This document shows positions 25,496 to 34,683 of a DNA stretch of 64,000 bases, piece after piece. The notes beneath the pieces were generated by a model that did not search any database, was not told the DNA's origin, and saw only the letters and a list, made by a program, of their open reading frames with translations. The DNA comes from JAJAZB01 sp964244295. GTDB lineage: Bacteria > Bacteroidota > Bacteroidia > Cytophagales > Spirosomataceae. The stretch covers positions 175,989 to 239,988 of the forward strand of contig CAXTIG010000003.1 of assembly GCA_964244295.1 (NCBI GenBank). The letters run 5' to 3'. Made by a program: the position numbers and the translations under genes. Each line of letters starts with the position of its first letter. Within the stretch, counting starts at the first letter, position 1.

Positions 25496-26074
25496 ATGAA
25501 TCAGCGGTCAAAAATCCTCGTCCTCGACAACTACGATTCCTTCACCTACAACCTCGTGTACCTGCTCCGCGAACTGGGGCAGACGGTGGAGGTGTTTCGC
25601 AACGACAAAATCACGCTGGAGGCCGTCGGCAGCTACGACAAAATCCTGCTCTCGCCCGGCCCCGGCATTCCCGAAGAAGCGGGCATTCTGCTCGACGTGA
25701 TTCGGGAATACGCCCCCACGAAATCCATCCTCGGCGTGTGCCTCGGCCACCAGGCCATCGGCGAAGCCTTCGGCGCGACCTTGCTCAACATGGGCGACGT
25801 GCTCCACGGTGTCACCACCAAATGCCTCGTCACCGACCCCAACGAGCGCCTGTTTCGCGGCCTGCCCGCCACGCTCGAAGTCTGCCGCTACCACTCCTGG
25901 ACGGTCGTACCCGAAACGATGCCCCCCGAGTTGAAAATCACCGCCGTCGATGAGCAGGGCTACGTGATGGCCGAGGCCCACACCCGCTACGACGTGCGCG
26001 GGGTGCAGTTCCACCCCGAAGCGTATCTGACCGAGTACGGGAAGGAATTGCTGGTGAACTGGTTGCGGAATTGA
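25496..26074 (+). CDS. trpG: Anthranilate synthase component II (glutamine amidotransferase)
   Basis: A 192-residue class I glutamine amidotransferase. LGVCLGHQAIGEAFG contains the nucleophile Cys82 and FHPEA carries the His/Glu of the triad; LDNYDSFTYN near the N-terminus and LLSPGPGIPEEAG are diagnostic. It feeds ammonia to TrpE. The folate enzyme PabA is similar, but the operon context favours TrpG (it may serve both). Confidence 0.93.
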   Translation: MNQRSKILVLDNYDSFTYNLVYLLRELGQTVEVFRNDKITLEAVGSYDKILLSPGPGIPEEAGILLDVIREYAPTKSILGVCLGHQAIGEAFGATLLNMGDVLHGVTTKCLVTDPNERLFRGLPATLEVCRYHSWTVVPETMPPELKITAVDEQGYVMAEAHTRYDVRGVQFHPEAYLTEYGKELLVNWLRN

Positions 26075-26103
26075 TTGCGTACTTTTGGGAAAATGAAAAC
26101 ACC

Positions 26104-26340
26104 ATGAGCCGAGCGACCATCGAATTGCCCGAAAATGACATGGAAGTTGTACTGACCCTGGTGCGACATCTGCAAGGAAAAGTGCTGGACACGGAGTCAG
26201 CGCGTAAACCTGACCCAGAGCGGGCATTTGCTGCGCTGAATGCCATCGTGGCAAGCGGTGGAATTAAATCCATTCCTGACCCCTCTGCCTGGCAACGGGA
26301 GATTCGAAAAGATAAACCGCTGCACGGACGCGAAGAATGA
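26104..26340 (+). CDS. Putative antitoxin within the trp operon
   Basis: A 78-residue protein from the ATG at 26104 (MSRATIELPENDMEVV). An earlier in-frame start at 26071 overlaps trpG and is less likely. It is small, charged and overlaps the PIN gene after it (ATGA), the usual antitoxin-toxin arrangement. The family is not certain. Confidence 0.65.
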   Translation: MSRATIELPENDMEVVLTLVRHLQGKVLDTESARKPDPERAFAALNAIVASGGIKSIPDPSAWQREIRKDKPLHGREE

Positions 26341-26711
26341 TACTCGACAGCAACATTGTCATCTACTACGTTGACCCACAGTACACGAAACTTCGTGCCT
26401 ACGTAGACCGGCAACGCCCAAACGCTTTTGTTTCGGCCATCAGCCGGGTAGAAGTGCTAGGTTACCACTTACTTGACCCACTCGATAAGGTTAGGTTGGA
26501 AGGTTTTTTCGACCATACACTCCTGTTCGCCGTTGAAGAAACTGTACTCCGCGAAGCCACCCTCCTCCGCCAGCAACGCAAAATGTCCCTCGGCGACGCC
26601 ATCATCGCCGCTACCTGCCTGCTTCACGACGAACCGCTGCTGACCAACAACGAGGCGGATTTTCAGCATATTCCCAACCTGACGGTGATTCCGATGCGCA
26701 CCGTCCTTTGA
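26337..26711 (+). CDS. PIN-domain ribonuclease toxin within the trp operon
   Basis: A 124-residue PIN protein: MILDSNIVIYYVD gives the first acidic residue, VSAISRVEVLGY the second, and SLGDAIIAATCLLHDEPLLTNNEADFQ the last acidic cluster and TNN-D end. It would cleave RNA when not bound by the antitoxin. Its stop lies 5 bp before the trpD ATG, so this toxin-antitoxin pair is embedded between trpG and trpD. Confidence 0.82.
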   Translation: MILDSNIVIYYVDPQYTKLRAYVDRQRPNAFVSAISRVEVLGYHLLDPLDKVRLEGFFDHTLLFAVEETVLREATLLRQQRKMSLGDAIIAATCLLHDEPLLTNNEADFQHIPNLTVIPMRTVL

Positions 26712-26716
26712 TTTTG

Positions 26717-27706
26717 ATGAACGACTTCCTTCCCCAGCTCCTCCAAAACCAGCCCCTTACCCAAGCCCAGGCCCGAGAGGCACTCAGCCGCATCGGGCGG
26801 GGCGAAGTAAACTCGGCCCAAACGGCGGCTTTCCTGACCGCCTACGCGATGAAGGGCATCACGGTGGATGAACTCGACGGCTTCCGCGAAGCCATGCTCG
26901 ACCTGGCCCTGACCGTGGATTTCAGCGACCTTGACCCGATGGACGTCTGCGGCACCGGCGGCGACGGCAAGCATACCTTCAACATTTCCACCACGGCAGC
27001 TTTCGTCGTGGCCGGGGCCGGGCAGCCCGTCGCCAAGCATGGGAACCACGGCGTTTCCTCACCGGTGGGTTCCTCGACGGTGCTGGAATACCTCGGCTAC
27101 CGCTTCACGAACGATTACGAAACCTTACGCCGCCAACTCGAAACGGCGGGCATCACCTACCTCCACGCGCCGCTGTTTCACCCGGCCATGCGGCACGTGG
27201 GGCCGGTGCGGAAAGAACTGGGATTCAAAACGTTTTTCAACCTGCTCGGCCCGCTGCTCAACCCGGCGCGGGTGCGCACGCAACTTTCGGGCGTGTACAG
27301 CCTGGCGGTGGCCGAACTCTACGCGGGGGTGTTGGGAAAAGCCGGGGGACGTTTCGCCGTGGTGCATTCCCTCGACGGCTACGACGAGGTGTCGCTGACG
27401 GGGAAATTTTTACTGCTCAACGGCAGCGGCTCGGGCACGCACGCGCCGGACGTGTTTGGCTTTGAAATCCTCTTGCCCGAAAGCCTGACGGGCGGCGCTT
27501 CACTCGACGAATCGGCGCGAATGCTGGTTTCGATTTTAAAAAATGAGGGAACTCTTTCTCAAACCAACGCCGTGCTGGCCAACGCCGCCCTGGCGCTGCA
27601 CGCGGCCAACCCGGCGCTTTCGCTATTGGAAGCGGTGGCCGCCGCCCGTGAGTCGCTGGAGAGCGGGCGAGCCTTGCGGAGCCTGGAGATTTTATTGAAA
27701 AATTAG
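26717..27706 (+). CDS. trpD: Anthranilate phosphoribosyltransferase
   Basis: A 329-residue enzyme with the PRPP/Mg motif CGTGGDGKHTFNIST, the GNHGVSSPVGSSTVLE loop, and NLLGPLLNPARV. It joins anthranilate to PRPP in the second dedicated step of tryptophan synthesis. The ATG at 26717 is preferred over in-frame TTG codons just upstream. No trpC, trpF, trpB or trpA follows; the next gene is convergent, so the later pathway genes must be elsewhere. Confidence 0.95.
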   Translation: MNDFLPQLLQNQPLTQAQAREALSRIGRGEVNSAQTAAFLTAYAMKGITVDELDGFREAMLDLALTVDFSDLDPMDVCGTGGDGKHTFNISTTAAFVVAGAGQPVAKHGNHGVSSPVGSSTVLEYLGYRFTNDYETLRRQLETAGITYLHAPLFHPAMRHVGPVRKELGFKTFFNLLGPLLNPARVRTQLSGVYSLAVAELYAGVLGKAGGRFAVVHSLDGYDEVSLTGKFLLLNGSGSGTHAPDVFGFEILLPESLTGGASLDESARMLVSILKNEGTLSQTNAVLANAALALHAANPALSLLEAVAAARESLESGRALRSLEILLKN

Positions 27707-27754
27707 CGGGAAACTACTTTTTGGGGCTTCTGCTTTTTCGGCAGTTCCGGCCCC

Positions 27755-27800
27755 GGACTGCCAGCCGCTCCACGCACAGGCCCTCGACGGCTGGCAGTCC
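27755..27800. repeat. Hairpin between convergent trpD and the CHU_C gene
   Basis: GGACTGCCAGCCG and CGGCTGGCAGTCC pair around a 20-nt loop in the gap between the two stop codons; probably a terminator-like element for both. Confidence 0.75.
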
Positions 27801-27812
27801 TCTCCTCGTTTT

Positions 27813-30800
27813 TCACCTCACCACCATCACCGCCCCGCGCTTGTATTCGATGCCCCGTTCGGGGAAGTACGCCGCCCGGTAGGCGACCACCCAGGCGTAG
27901 CTCTGCGTGGGGTATTGTGCGCCCTTGTAACTGCCGTCCCACTTTTCGTTGATGTCGTTGGTGCGGAACACCATCTCGCCCCAGCGGTTGTAAATCCGGA
28001 GTTCGTACTCGCTGATGTGGGCCACGAACACCTGGAGATCGTCGTTTTTGGCGTCACCGTTGGGCGTGAAAATATCGGGTACGATGATGCGCGGATCGCA
28101 TTCGTCGAACACATTCACCGGCACCTCCTCAGCGCAGCCGTCCACCGTGGTGGCCCGCACCGTGTAGCTGCCCGTTTGGCTCACCAGAATGCGCCGGGTG
28201 GTCTGCCCGCCCGGGTTCCAGCGGTAGGTATAGCCGGCCAATCCACCCGCGTCGAGGGTGACGGTATCGCGGTCAATACCGCACAGAGGCACTTCTTTTC
28301 GTACGCTCAAAATCGGGCCGGGCAGCACCCGGATGGTCACGGTATCCGCATCGCGACAGGTGCCGAGCGATACCGACACACTGAACGCACCCGATTGTTT
28401 CGGCACGATGGATGACGTGGTTTCGCCCGTCGACCAGCGGTACGTGGCTCCCGGTGATTCGGGAATGCTCAGGGTCTGCGTCGAACCGGTGCAAAACGAG
28501 CGGTCCGGGCCGAGGTCGGCGATGGGCACGGGCAGCACAGTGATGATTTTGTTGGCTTGGGCCGCGCAACCCGTTTGGTTCACGGCGTAGGTCAGCGTGA
28601 CCGGCCCGGAGGTGGCCTGATCAGGTCGGAACAGCCCGGTGGGCGTGACGCCGCTGCCCGTCCAGGCGCCCCCGGCGGGGGTCGCCGTGAGTTGAATCGG
28701 CGCGGCGCTGGCGCAGTACGAAACCGCCGGGCCGACGTTGGCTACCGGCTGCGGGTTGAATGTCACCTGCACGGTATCCGCCGACTGGCAACCCGTGCGC
28801 GAATCGGTCACGGTGACGATGTAACGGCCCGTGGCGGTTACGGCGACGGTGCGGGTGGTCGCCCCGGTGCTCCAGCGGTAGGTATCGCCGAGGGTGCCCG
28901 CGTCGAGGCTGATGGGCGCTCCGGTGCAGCGGGTGGTATCGGGACCCAATTCCACGAGTTTGGAAGGAGCCTGACGCACGAGCAGGTTGGGCAAGGTGAA
29001 TTTACACCCGGCGGCATCGCTCACTTCCACGCTGTACGTGCCGGCCGCTACGTTGGTCAGCGTCGGACCGGTCGCGGCGGGAATTTGCACCCCGGCGGCG
29101 TTGCGCCACACGTAGGTAGTGGGTGTTCCCCGCACCGGGCGCAGGGTAATGCTGCCGCTGGCCGGCGCGAGGCAGGTGGGGTTCACGATGCGGTCTTGCG
29201 CGACCTGCACGTCCGGGTTTTGGGCGTTGATGGTAAACGTCGTGTCGAGCGTACACGTGATTTGCACTGCGGCGGCGTTGAGGCCCACCACCACAAGCCG
29301 GTACGAACCAATGCTTAGGTTGGTGATGCGGGGGTTACTCGGACCGGGCAGGGGAGCGCCGTTTTTAAACCAGGAAAACAATACGCCCTGCGCGGGAGAG
29401 ACGTTGATGTCGAACGCATCGATGCTGCCGTCGTTGGTTTGGCATCCACTAGCGTTACGCAAATTAACCCGCACTGTGGGCTTAGTGCCCGTGCCCACCA
29501 CTACCGTGTCGCTATTGACGCACTGCTGATTTGCCCCGTTGGTAGCATCCGTAACGGTCAAAATATACGTTCCTGGTTGACCGATGGTCAGCGAGGGCGT
29601 AGTGGCCAGGGGCGTGGTACCCCGAGTCCACTGGTAAGTGGCTCCGGGGGCCTGATTAGGCCTCGCCTGGATCGTCACCTGCTGGCCCCCGCACAGCACG
29701 GTATCTGCCCCCAGGTTGAGTTGTCGGGGCCGGGTGAGCGTGACTCGAATTGTGTCGAGGTCTTCACAGTCGCCGTTGGAGACGGAAACCACGTACTCAC
29801 CCGTGCTGTCCGCCGAAAGGGTTGGCCCGCTCGTCGATATCGTCACCCCGTTTCTAATCCAGAGGTACCGAAAAGACGTATCCTTTGCCGCCGGACCTAC
29901 GTCGAGCGTAACGCTCGGTCGGCAGGCTTGCACGTCGGGGCCGAGGTCGATTTTTGGCGAGGCTTTAATCGTGACCTGGGCCGTCATCGTCGTGTCCTTG
30001 CAGTCGTTGAATTGCCGCAATTTCACGGTGTAGGTGCCCGGCCTAGCGTACAGGTGCGATTCCTGCTGCATGGTGCCGGTGCTGCCGTCGCCAAAATCCC
30101 ATTGGTAGGTATCCTTGCGCGGTTCGCAAATCGGGCCGCTCTGAAACTCGGTTGGCGTGCCAAAGCAGGTATCCGAGTAGCTGATGCCCGGCCCGGAGGG
30201 GGGCTGGATGATGCTTTGCACGAAGTTGGGCAAACCGAGTAAACTCCGCTTGCCGTCGAGATCAAGCCCGTCGCGAACGAAGTCGATGCCCACGACCGTC
30301 GTGCTGTCGGGGTTGTTGATGACCCCCAGCGAGCCGCTGTTTTCAATGGCCAGGTAAATCTTCCCGTCGGGCGCGTACTGCAACGCCCCGTAGCGCACCC
30401 CTTTCGTGCTGTCGACGGTGACTTTGGTCCGCGCGATGGCCGTCGAATCCATTCTTCCGACGTTGTACCGCACGATTTGCGAAGCCACCGTGCCCGCGCT
30501 GTCGCCCGTCAGCGACACGAACATATTCGTGCCATCGGGCGAAAACTCCACCCCGTAGGCCCTCGGCGGCGAAGGACCGAGGTCGATGGTGACTTTATTG
30601 CTCGTTGCTCCGGTGGAGTCGTTGAAGTCGTACACCTCCACGAAATTGCGGGGTGGCCCCGGAATCACGATCGCCAGTTTTTTCCCGTCGTTCGAAAATT
30701 TCAGGTAGCCTTCGCTCTGCGGATTGGTCAGGTTGGGCGTACCGAGGGGACGAGCGGGACCGGCCTCCACGACTCCCGCTTTCGTAACCCGGTAAAACCG

Positions 30801-31901
30801 GTAGTTGTTGGAAGCCGTGTCGCGCGTGACGACCCAGTACGTCGAGTCGGTCGGATTCTGCACTGACGTCACACGCTCGGTGCTGCCACCGTGCAGGGGG
30901 ACGTTGGCTTCCACGATTTCACCCTTGCCCCGGTTGCCCCGCATGTCGATGATCGTGTAGCTGAGTTGCTTGGTGACGTCGTTGGTGGTGAATACGTAGT
31001 AAATCGTTTCGCAACCCCGGCATTCGGGTTGGGGCACGATGAGCGCCGACTGGGTCGAACTCGCGCTGCCGGCGAGTTTACCACCCGCGAGAACCGAGTC
31101 GGCGGGATTGCGCCAGCGGATGCGGTTGCCGTCTTTGTCGAACACGCTGATGCCGTCGGTGTAGAAGAGCAGTTCGCCCTGTTTGTTGGAAATGGAGGAA
31201 ACGCCTTCGGGTGTGTTGACCTTTCCATCGCCGATGGCCGAGGCCTGACCGCCTTCAAACGACACCCCGGCGTTGGCCCCGAAATACCACTTGGCGGCTT
31301 GCTGCTGGTCGTTTTGCCCGCAAATCTTCACGTTGATGCGGTCGGTCACGAAGCAGCCCGTGAGCGTGTCTTTCACCTCGACCGAGTAGCACTTGGCTTT
31401 GTCGGCCATGATGGTCTGCGTCGTGTCACCCGTTGGATACCACGAATACGACACGCCCGTCGGAGCCGTCCGGCCTTCGTAGGGATCGAGCTTGATGCTT
31501 TGCTGGGGGCAAATCAGCGTATCTTCTTTCCCGCCGAAAAACTCGAAGCTCGGCGGCAGGGCGTTGATTTGAACGGATTTGGTGATGAGCGTATCGGGCC
31601 GGTTGCCCGTGCGCCCCACGGTGAGCGTAACGGAGTAGGTGTTGGGCTGGCCGTAAAAGTGCCGAACGACGCGCCCGGAAACGGTATTTGCAGCCCCCGA
31701 ATTCGGGTCGCCGAAGTTCCAGAGCCAGCTTCGCGCGCCCCGAATGGTGGTGTCGGCCCGGAATACCGTCGAATCGCCACCGCAATCGCCTTCGGGAACG
31801 CACTTGCGGCCGGACACGCTGAAACCGGACGTCTGCGCGTAGCCCGTCCCGCCGAGCAGCAGCAGGATTCCCAGAAAAAACGAGTAGCGGAATATCTTCA
31901 T
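27813..31901 (-). CDS. Large secreted PKD-domain protein with gliding-motility C-terminal domain
   Basis: A 1362-residue protein with a signal peptide (FFLGILLLLGGTGYAQ). The N-terminal part has PKD-like repeats (SWLWNFGDPNSGA, YQWDFGDGSTG, with AGT/PGTY strands), then a propeller-like section (LLFYTDGISVFDKDG, VEFSPDGTNMFVSLTG), then many Ig-like repeats (LGPDTTRC, ARYRWSTGATT type). The end, IIVPDIFTPNGDAKNDDLQ ... YNRWGEMVF ... WDGSYKG, is the CHU_C type B sorting domain recognised by the type IX secretion system. It is likely a cell-surface adhesin or motility protein. It diverges from a PorP/SprF-like gene, a common pairing. Confidence 0.92.
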   Translation of the reverse strand: MKIFRYSFFLGILLLLGGTGYAQTSGFSVSGRKCVPEGDCGGDSTVFRADTTIRGARSWLWNFGDPNSGAANTVSGRVVRHFYGQPNTYSVTLTVGRTGNRPDTLITKSVQINALPPSFEFFGGKEDTLICPQQSIKLDPYEGRTAPTGVSYSWYPTGDTTQTIMADKAKCYSVEVKDTLTGCFVTDRINVKICGQNDQQQAAKWYFGANAGVSFEGGQASAIGDGKVNTPEGVSSISNKQGELLFYTDGISVFDKDGNRIRWRNPADSVLAGGKLAGSASSTQSALIVPQPECRGCETIYYVFTTNDVTKQLSYTIIDMRGNRGKGEIVEANVPLHGGSTERVTSVQNPTDSTYWVVTRDTASNNYRFYRVTKAGVVEAGPARPLGTPNLTNPQSEGYLKFSNDGKKLAIVIPGPPRNFVEVYDFNDSTGATSNKVTIDLGPSPPRAYGVEFSPDGTNMFVSLTGDSAGTVASQIVRYNVGRMDSTAIARTKVTVDSTKGVRYGALQYAPDGKIYLAIENSGSLGVINNPDSTTVVGIDFVRDGLDLDGKRSLLGLPNFVQSIIQPPSGPGISYSDTCFGTPTEFQSGPICEPRKDTYQWDFGDGSTGTMQQESHLYARPGTYTVKLRQFNDCKDTTMTAQVTIKASPKIDLGPDVQACRPSVTLDVGPAAKDTSFRYLWIRNGVTISTSGPTLSADSTGEYVVSVSNGDCEDLDTIRVTLTRPRQLNLGADTVLCGGQQVTIQARPNQAPGATYQWTRGTTPLATTPSLTIGQPGTYILTVTDATNGANQQCVNSDTVVVGTGTKPTVRVNLRNASGCQTNDGSIDAFDINVSPAQGVLFSWFKNGAPLPGPSNPRITNLSIGSYRLVVVGLNAAAVQITCTLDTTFTINAQNPDVQVAQDRIVNPTCLAPASGSITLRPVRGTPTTYVWRNAAGVQIPAATGPTLTNVAAGTYSVEVSDAAGCKFTLPNLLVRQAPSKLVELGPDTTRCTGAPISLDAGTLGDTYRWSTGATTRTVAVTATGRYIVTVTDSRTGCQSADTVQVTFNPQPVANVGPAVSYCASAAPIQLTATPAGGAWTGSGVTPTGLFRPDQATSGPVTLTYAVNQTGCAAQANKIITVLPVPIADLGPDRSFCTGSTQTLSIPESPGATYRWSTGETTSSIVPKQSGAFSVSVSLGTCRDADTVTIRVLPGPILSVRKEVPLCGIDRDTVTLDAGGLAGYTYRWNPGGQTTRRILVSQTGSYTVRATTVDGCAEEVPVNVFDECDPRIIVPDIFTPNGDAKNDDLQVFVAHISEYELRIYNRWGEMVFRTNDINEKWDGSYKGAQYPTQSYAWVVAYRAAYFPERGIEYKRGAVMVVR

Positions 31902-32164
31902 TTGGTCAAAGGCAACGTTAGCTGTGAAGCCGGGGCGAGGTTGAAACGGGTACGGCCTGCTTTCACCGGTTTTCCCGGATTTTGTTTAAAATTACGCGTT
32001 AAATTGCCCGGCGGTTGCCCGGTTCCGTTTGCGGTTAAGTGGCACAGCGTTTGCTTTGACTTAACGAAACAGTAGCCTGCAAATAGTATGCACGGCTTCG
32101 CAAAACGGCTTCCTCCAGCCCGGCGCGGCAATGAACCCCGCGATTTCCGCTCCTCCTTCGCCCT

Positions 32165-33196
32165 ATGTTACGACGTTTCCTGTTGGTGTGTTTGGTTCTG
32201 ATTGGCGGTCTGGCTTCCGCTCAGGACCCGCAGATGTCGCAGTTTTACGCGGCACCGCTCTACCTCAATCCGGCCTTCGCCGGGTCGGCGCTCGCTCCAC
32301 GGGCCATCCTCAACTACCGCAACCAGTGGCCCGCCCTAAGCGCCAACTACGTGACCTCGATGGCCTCGTTCGACCACTACTTCGACCGCTTCAACAGCGG
32401 CGTGGGTCTGCTCGTGGTCAACGACCAGCAATTCAGCAACCTGAAATCGGTCAGTGCGGCCTTGCAATACGCCTACGAATTGAAAATTACGCCCGACGTG
32501 TCGGCGCGGGTCGGGTTTGAGGCGGCCTTCGTCACACGCAGCGCTGATTTTTTCAAACTCACCTTCGGCGACCAGCTTTCCAATTCTGGTTTCACGGGTG
32601 CGCCCACCCTCGACCCGGTGGCCGACCTCGGCCCCCGGGTGCGCTACGCCGATTTTTCGACGGGTGCGTTGGTCTACTCCGACCGTTTCTGGGCGGGGCT
32701 TTCGGTCCACCACCTCAACCGGCCCGACCAGGCGTTTGGCCCCGTACCCGACCGGCTGCCGATGAAAATCAGCGTGCAGGGCGGCTACAAAATTCCGCTG
32801 GCCGATTACGAACTCGGCAACAACCTGGGCGATGAAATCGGGCGGGAAAAGAGCATTTCGTTCGCAGGTTTGTACAAAAAACAAGGCAAGTTCGACCAAT
32901 TAGACCTCGGTGCCTACCTGACCTACGCCCCGCTCACGTTCGGGGTCTGGTACCGGGGCATTCCCATCAAGCAGTACGAGCGCGGCTTGAACAACCACGA
33001 CGCAGCCGTTTTCCTGCTGGGCTACCGGCAGGAGAGTTTCAGCTTCGGCTACAGCTACGACGCTACCATTTCGTCGCTGGGCTTTTCGAGCGGCGGTTCC
33101 CACGAGATTTCGCTTTCCTACATATTCCCCTACGAATCCGAACGCCACCCGCCGTATCGTAAGCGGCGGAAGGAGTTGTCGTGTCCAAAATTCTGA
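32165..33196 (+). CDS. PorP/SprF family outer-membrane protein
   Basis: A 343-residue beta-barrel-type protein with signal peptide (LLVCLVLIGGLASAQ) and the family start DPQMSQFYAAPLYLNPAFAGS. C-terminal strands include SFGYSYDATISSL and HEISLSYIFPY. PorP/SprF proteins are outer-membrane partners that anchor or pass their neighbouring type IX secreted CHU_C protein, encoded here divergently 263 bp away. The shared region between them should hold both promoters, though none fits the consensus well. Confidence 0.9.
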   Translation: MLRRFLLVCLVLIGGLASAQDPQMSQFYAAPLYLNPAFAGSALAPRAILNYRNQWPALSANYVTSMASFDHYFDRFNSGVGLLVVNDQQFSNLKSVSAALQYAYELKITPDVSARVGFEAAFVTRSADFFKLTFGDQLSNSGFTGAPTLDPVADLGPRVRYADFSTGALVYSDRFWAGLSVHHLNRPDQAFGPVPDRLPMKISVQGGYKIPLADYELGNNLGDEIGREKSISFAGLYKKQGKFDQLDLGAYLTYAPLTFGVWYRGIPIKQYERGLNNHDAAVFLLGYRQESFSFGYSYDATISSLGFSSGGSHEISLSYIFPYESERHPPYRKRRKELSCPKF

Positions 33197-33200
33197 TTCA

Positions 33201-33310
33201 GTGAAAAGGTAAAGCGGTCCGCGTGCGGTAAAGAGTGAAAAGTTGAGAGGCAAGTTGCCTGACTAACTTTTCACTCTCCACCGCGCGGCGGACCGCTTTT
33301 ACCTTTTCAC
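33201..33310. repeat. Nested inverted repeat filling a convergent gap
   Basis: Outer arms GTGAAAAGGTAAAGCGGTCC (33201 onward) and their complement ending at 33310, with an inner hairpin AGAGTGAAAAGTT/AACTTTTCACTCT. It exactly spans the gap between the porP-type stop (33196) and the cysE stop (33311). Confidence 0.85.
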
Positions 33311-34108
33311 TCAAACCAGTTTCGCCTCTTCCCGGTGGTAAATCTTCGTGAACGGGGGGATGGACGCCGTTAGCCAGACGTTTCCGCCTACGATGCTGTG
33401 GTGGCCGATGATCGTATCGCCGCCGAGGATGGTGGCGTTGGCGTAAATAATTACGTCGTCTTCCACCGTGGGGTGGCGTTTCAGCGAGGCCATTTCCTTA
33501 CTCACGCTCAGCGCACCGAGCGTCACGCCCTGGTAAATTTTCACGCGATTGCCAATCACCGTCGTCGCCCCGATGACGATGCCCGTGCCGTGGTCGATGT
33601 AGAAGAAAGCCCCGATTTCGGCTTCGGGGTGGATGTCGATGCCGGTTTTGGAGTGGGCGTATTCGGTGAGCATCCGGGGCAGCAGGGGCACTTCCAACTC
33701 GTGCAGGGCGTGGGCCAGCCGGTAAAACGTGATGGCGTAAAAACCGGGGTACGCCCGAATGACCTCGTAAGCACTGCGGGCCGCCGGGTCGCCGAGCAGG
33801 ATGGCCTGCACGTCGGTGCTCAGGGTGCGGTAAATTTCGGGTAGGTGCTCCATGAATTGACGGGAAACCTGGGCGGCATCCTCGGACAGGTGGGCCTGCA
33901 TGGCCGTGAGAATGCCCGTCAACTCCTGCTCTATTTTATCGAAGGCCGTCCGCAACTCGTCCACCGACTGGTAGTGACGTTTGGTTTGTTCGGGAAATAG
34001 CGTCAGCACGATGCGGGTCATCAGCCGGGCGACCAGCGAGGTGGGCGGAAACGGCTCGGTATGCCGGTGTTTTTGAAGAAGTTCGTTCAGGAAAGAATCG
34101 GACAGCAT
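33311..34108 (-). CDS. cysE: Serine O-acetyltransferase
   Basis: A 265-residue protein. The N-terminal helical domain (YPGFYAITFYRLAHAL) is followed by the left-handed beta-helix with hexapeptide repeats: GIDIHPEAEIGAFFYIDHGTG, VIGNRVKIYQGVTLGAL, KRHPTVEDDVIIYANATILGG. Serine acetyltransferase makes O-acetylserine, the carbon skeleton for cysteine, linking to the sulfate-reduction genes at 54-57 kb. The N-terminal domain is long, as in the EpsC/plant-like branch. Confidence 0.9.
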   Translation of the reverse strand: MLSDSFLNELLQKHRHTEPFPPTSLVARLMTRIVLTLFPEQTKRHYQSVDELRTAFDKIEQELTGILTAMQAHLSEDAAQVSRQFMEHLPEIYRTLSTDVQAILLGDPAARSAYEVIRAYPGFYAITFYRLAHALHELEVPLLPRMLTEYAHSKTGIDIHPEAEIGAFFYIDHGTGIVIGATTVIGNRVKIYQGVTLGALSVSKEMASLKRHPTVEDDVIIYANATILGGDTIIGHHSIVGGNVWLTASIPPFTKIYHREEAKLV

Positions 34109-34250
34109 ACACGAAGGTTGAGGGGAGACGGCGACCTAACGCGCCGCCAGGGGGATTGGGTTCAGCGGGCTTTTAATTCGGGGAAAATTTCCCAAAGGGA
34201 ACATTTTTTTAGGGGTCGTTGCAAGTTTCACCCTAAAACTTCATCGACTC

Positions 34251-34562
34251 ATGGCATCGCACCGACGCGACGGTGGACACACCGACGACATCCCCCAGGA
34301 CGACAATAAACACGTCGTCGCCGCCGGAACTCCGCTCAAGCCGGAATCTGAAATCAAGAAAACGGTACCCCCGAACCAATCGCCCACCCAGGCGTACCGC
34401 GAGGAGGAGAGTATGCTGCCCTTCGCGCTTTCGAAGGAAGGCGCAGGAAATCATCAGTCAGACGCTGCCCACGAAACAAAGGCCTCGACGCTGGAGAAAC
34501 AAAAAGTAGACGCGATTCTGGACGAGGAGGAAGCCCGGCGGGCGGCAAAAACAGCGAAGTAG
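34251..34562 (+). CDS. Small charged hypothetical protein
   Basis: A 103-residue, highly polar protein rich in Glu, Lys, Asp and Ala, without signal or membrane segment and likely disordered. The C-terminal AILDEEEARRAAKTAK is probably a helix. The family is not recognised; small hydrophilic proteins of this sort are sometimes stress-related but that is speculation. It is divergent from cysE. Confidence 0.6.
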   Translation: MASHRRDGGHTDDIPQDDNKHVVAAGTPLKPESEIKKTVPPNQSPTQAYREEESMLPFALSKEGAGNHQSDAAHETKASTLEKQKVDAILDEEEARRAAKTAK

Positions 34563-34683
34563 GGTTCACGAAAACCCATTACTTTTTCGTTTAAAATAAG
34601 CCAGCAACCAACCGGGTGGTTGTGTCGTTAAACCATCCGCTCCGGGGTTGTTTCTAAGTCCGTTCCGATTTTCTTTATTCACC

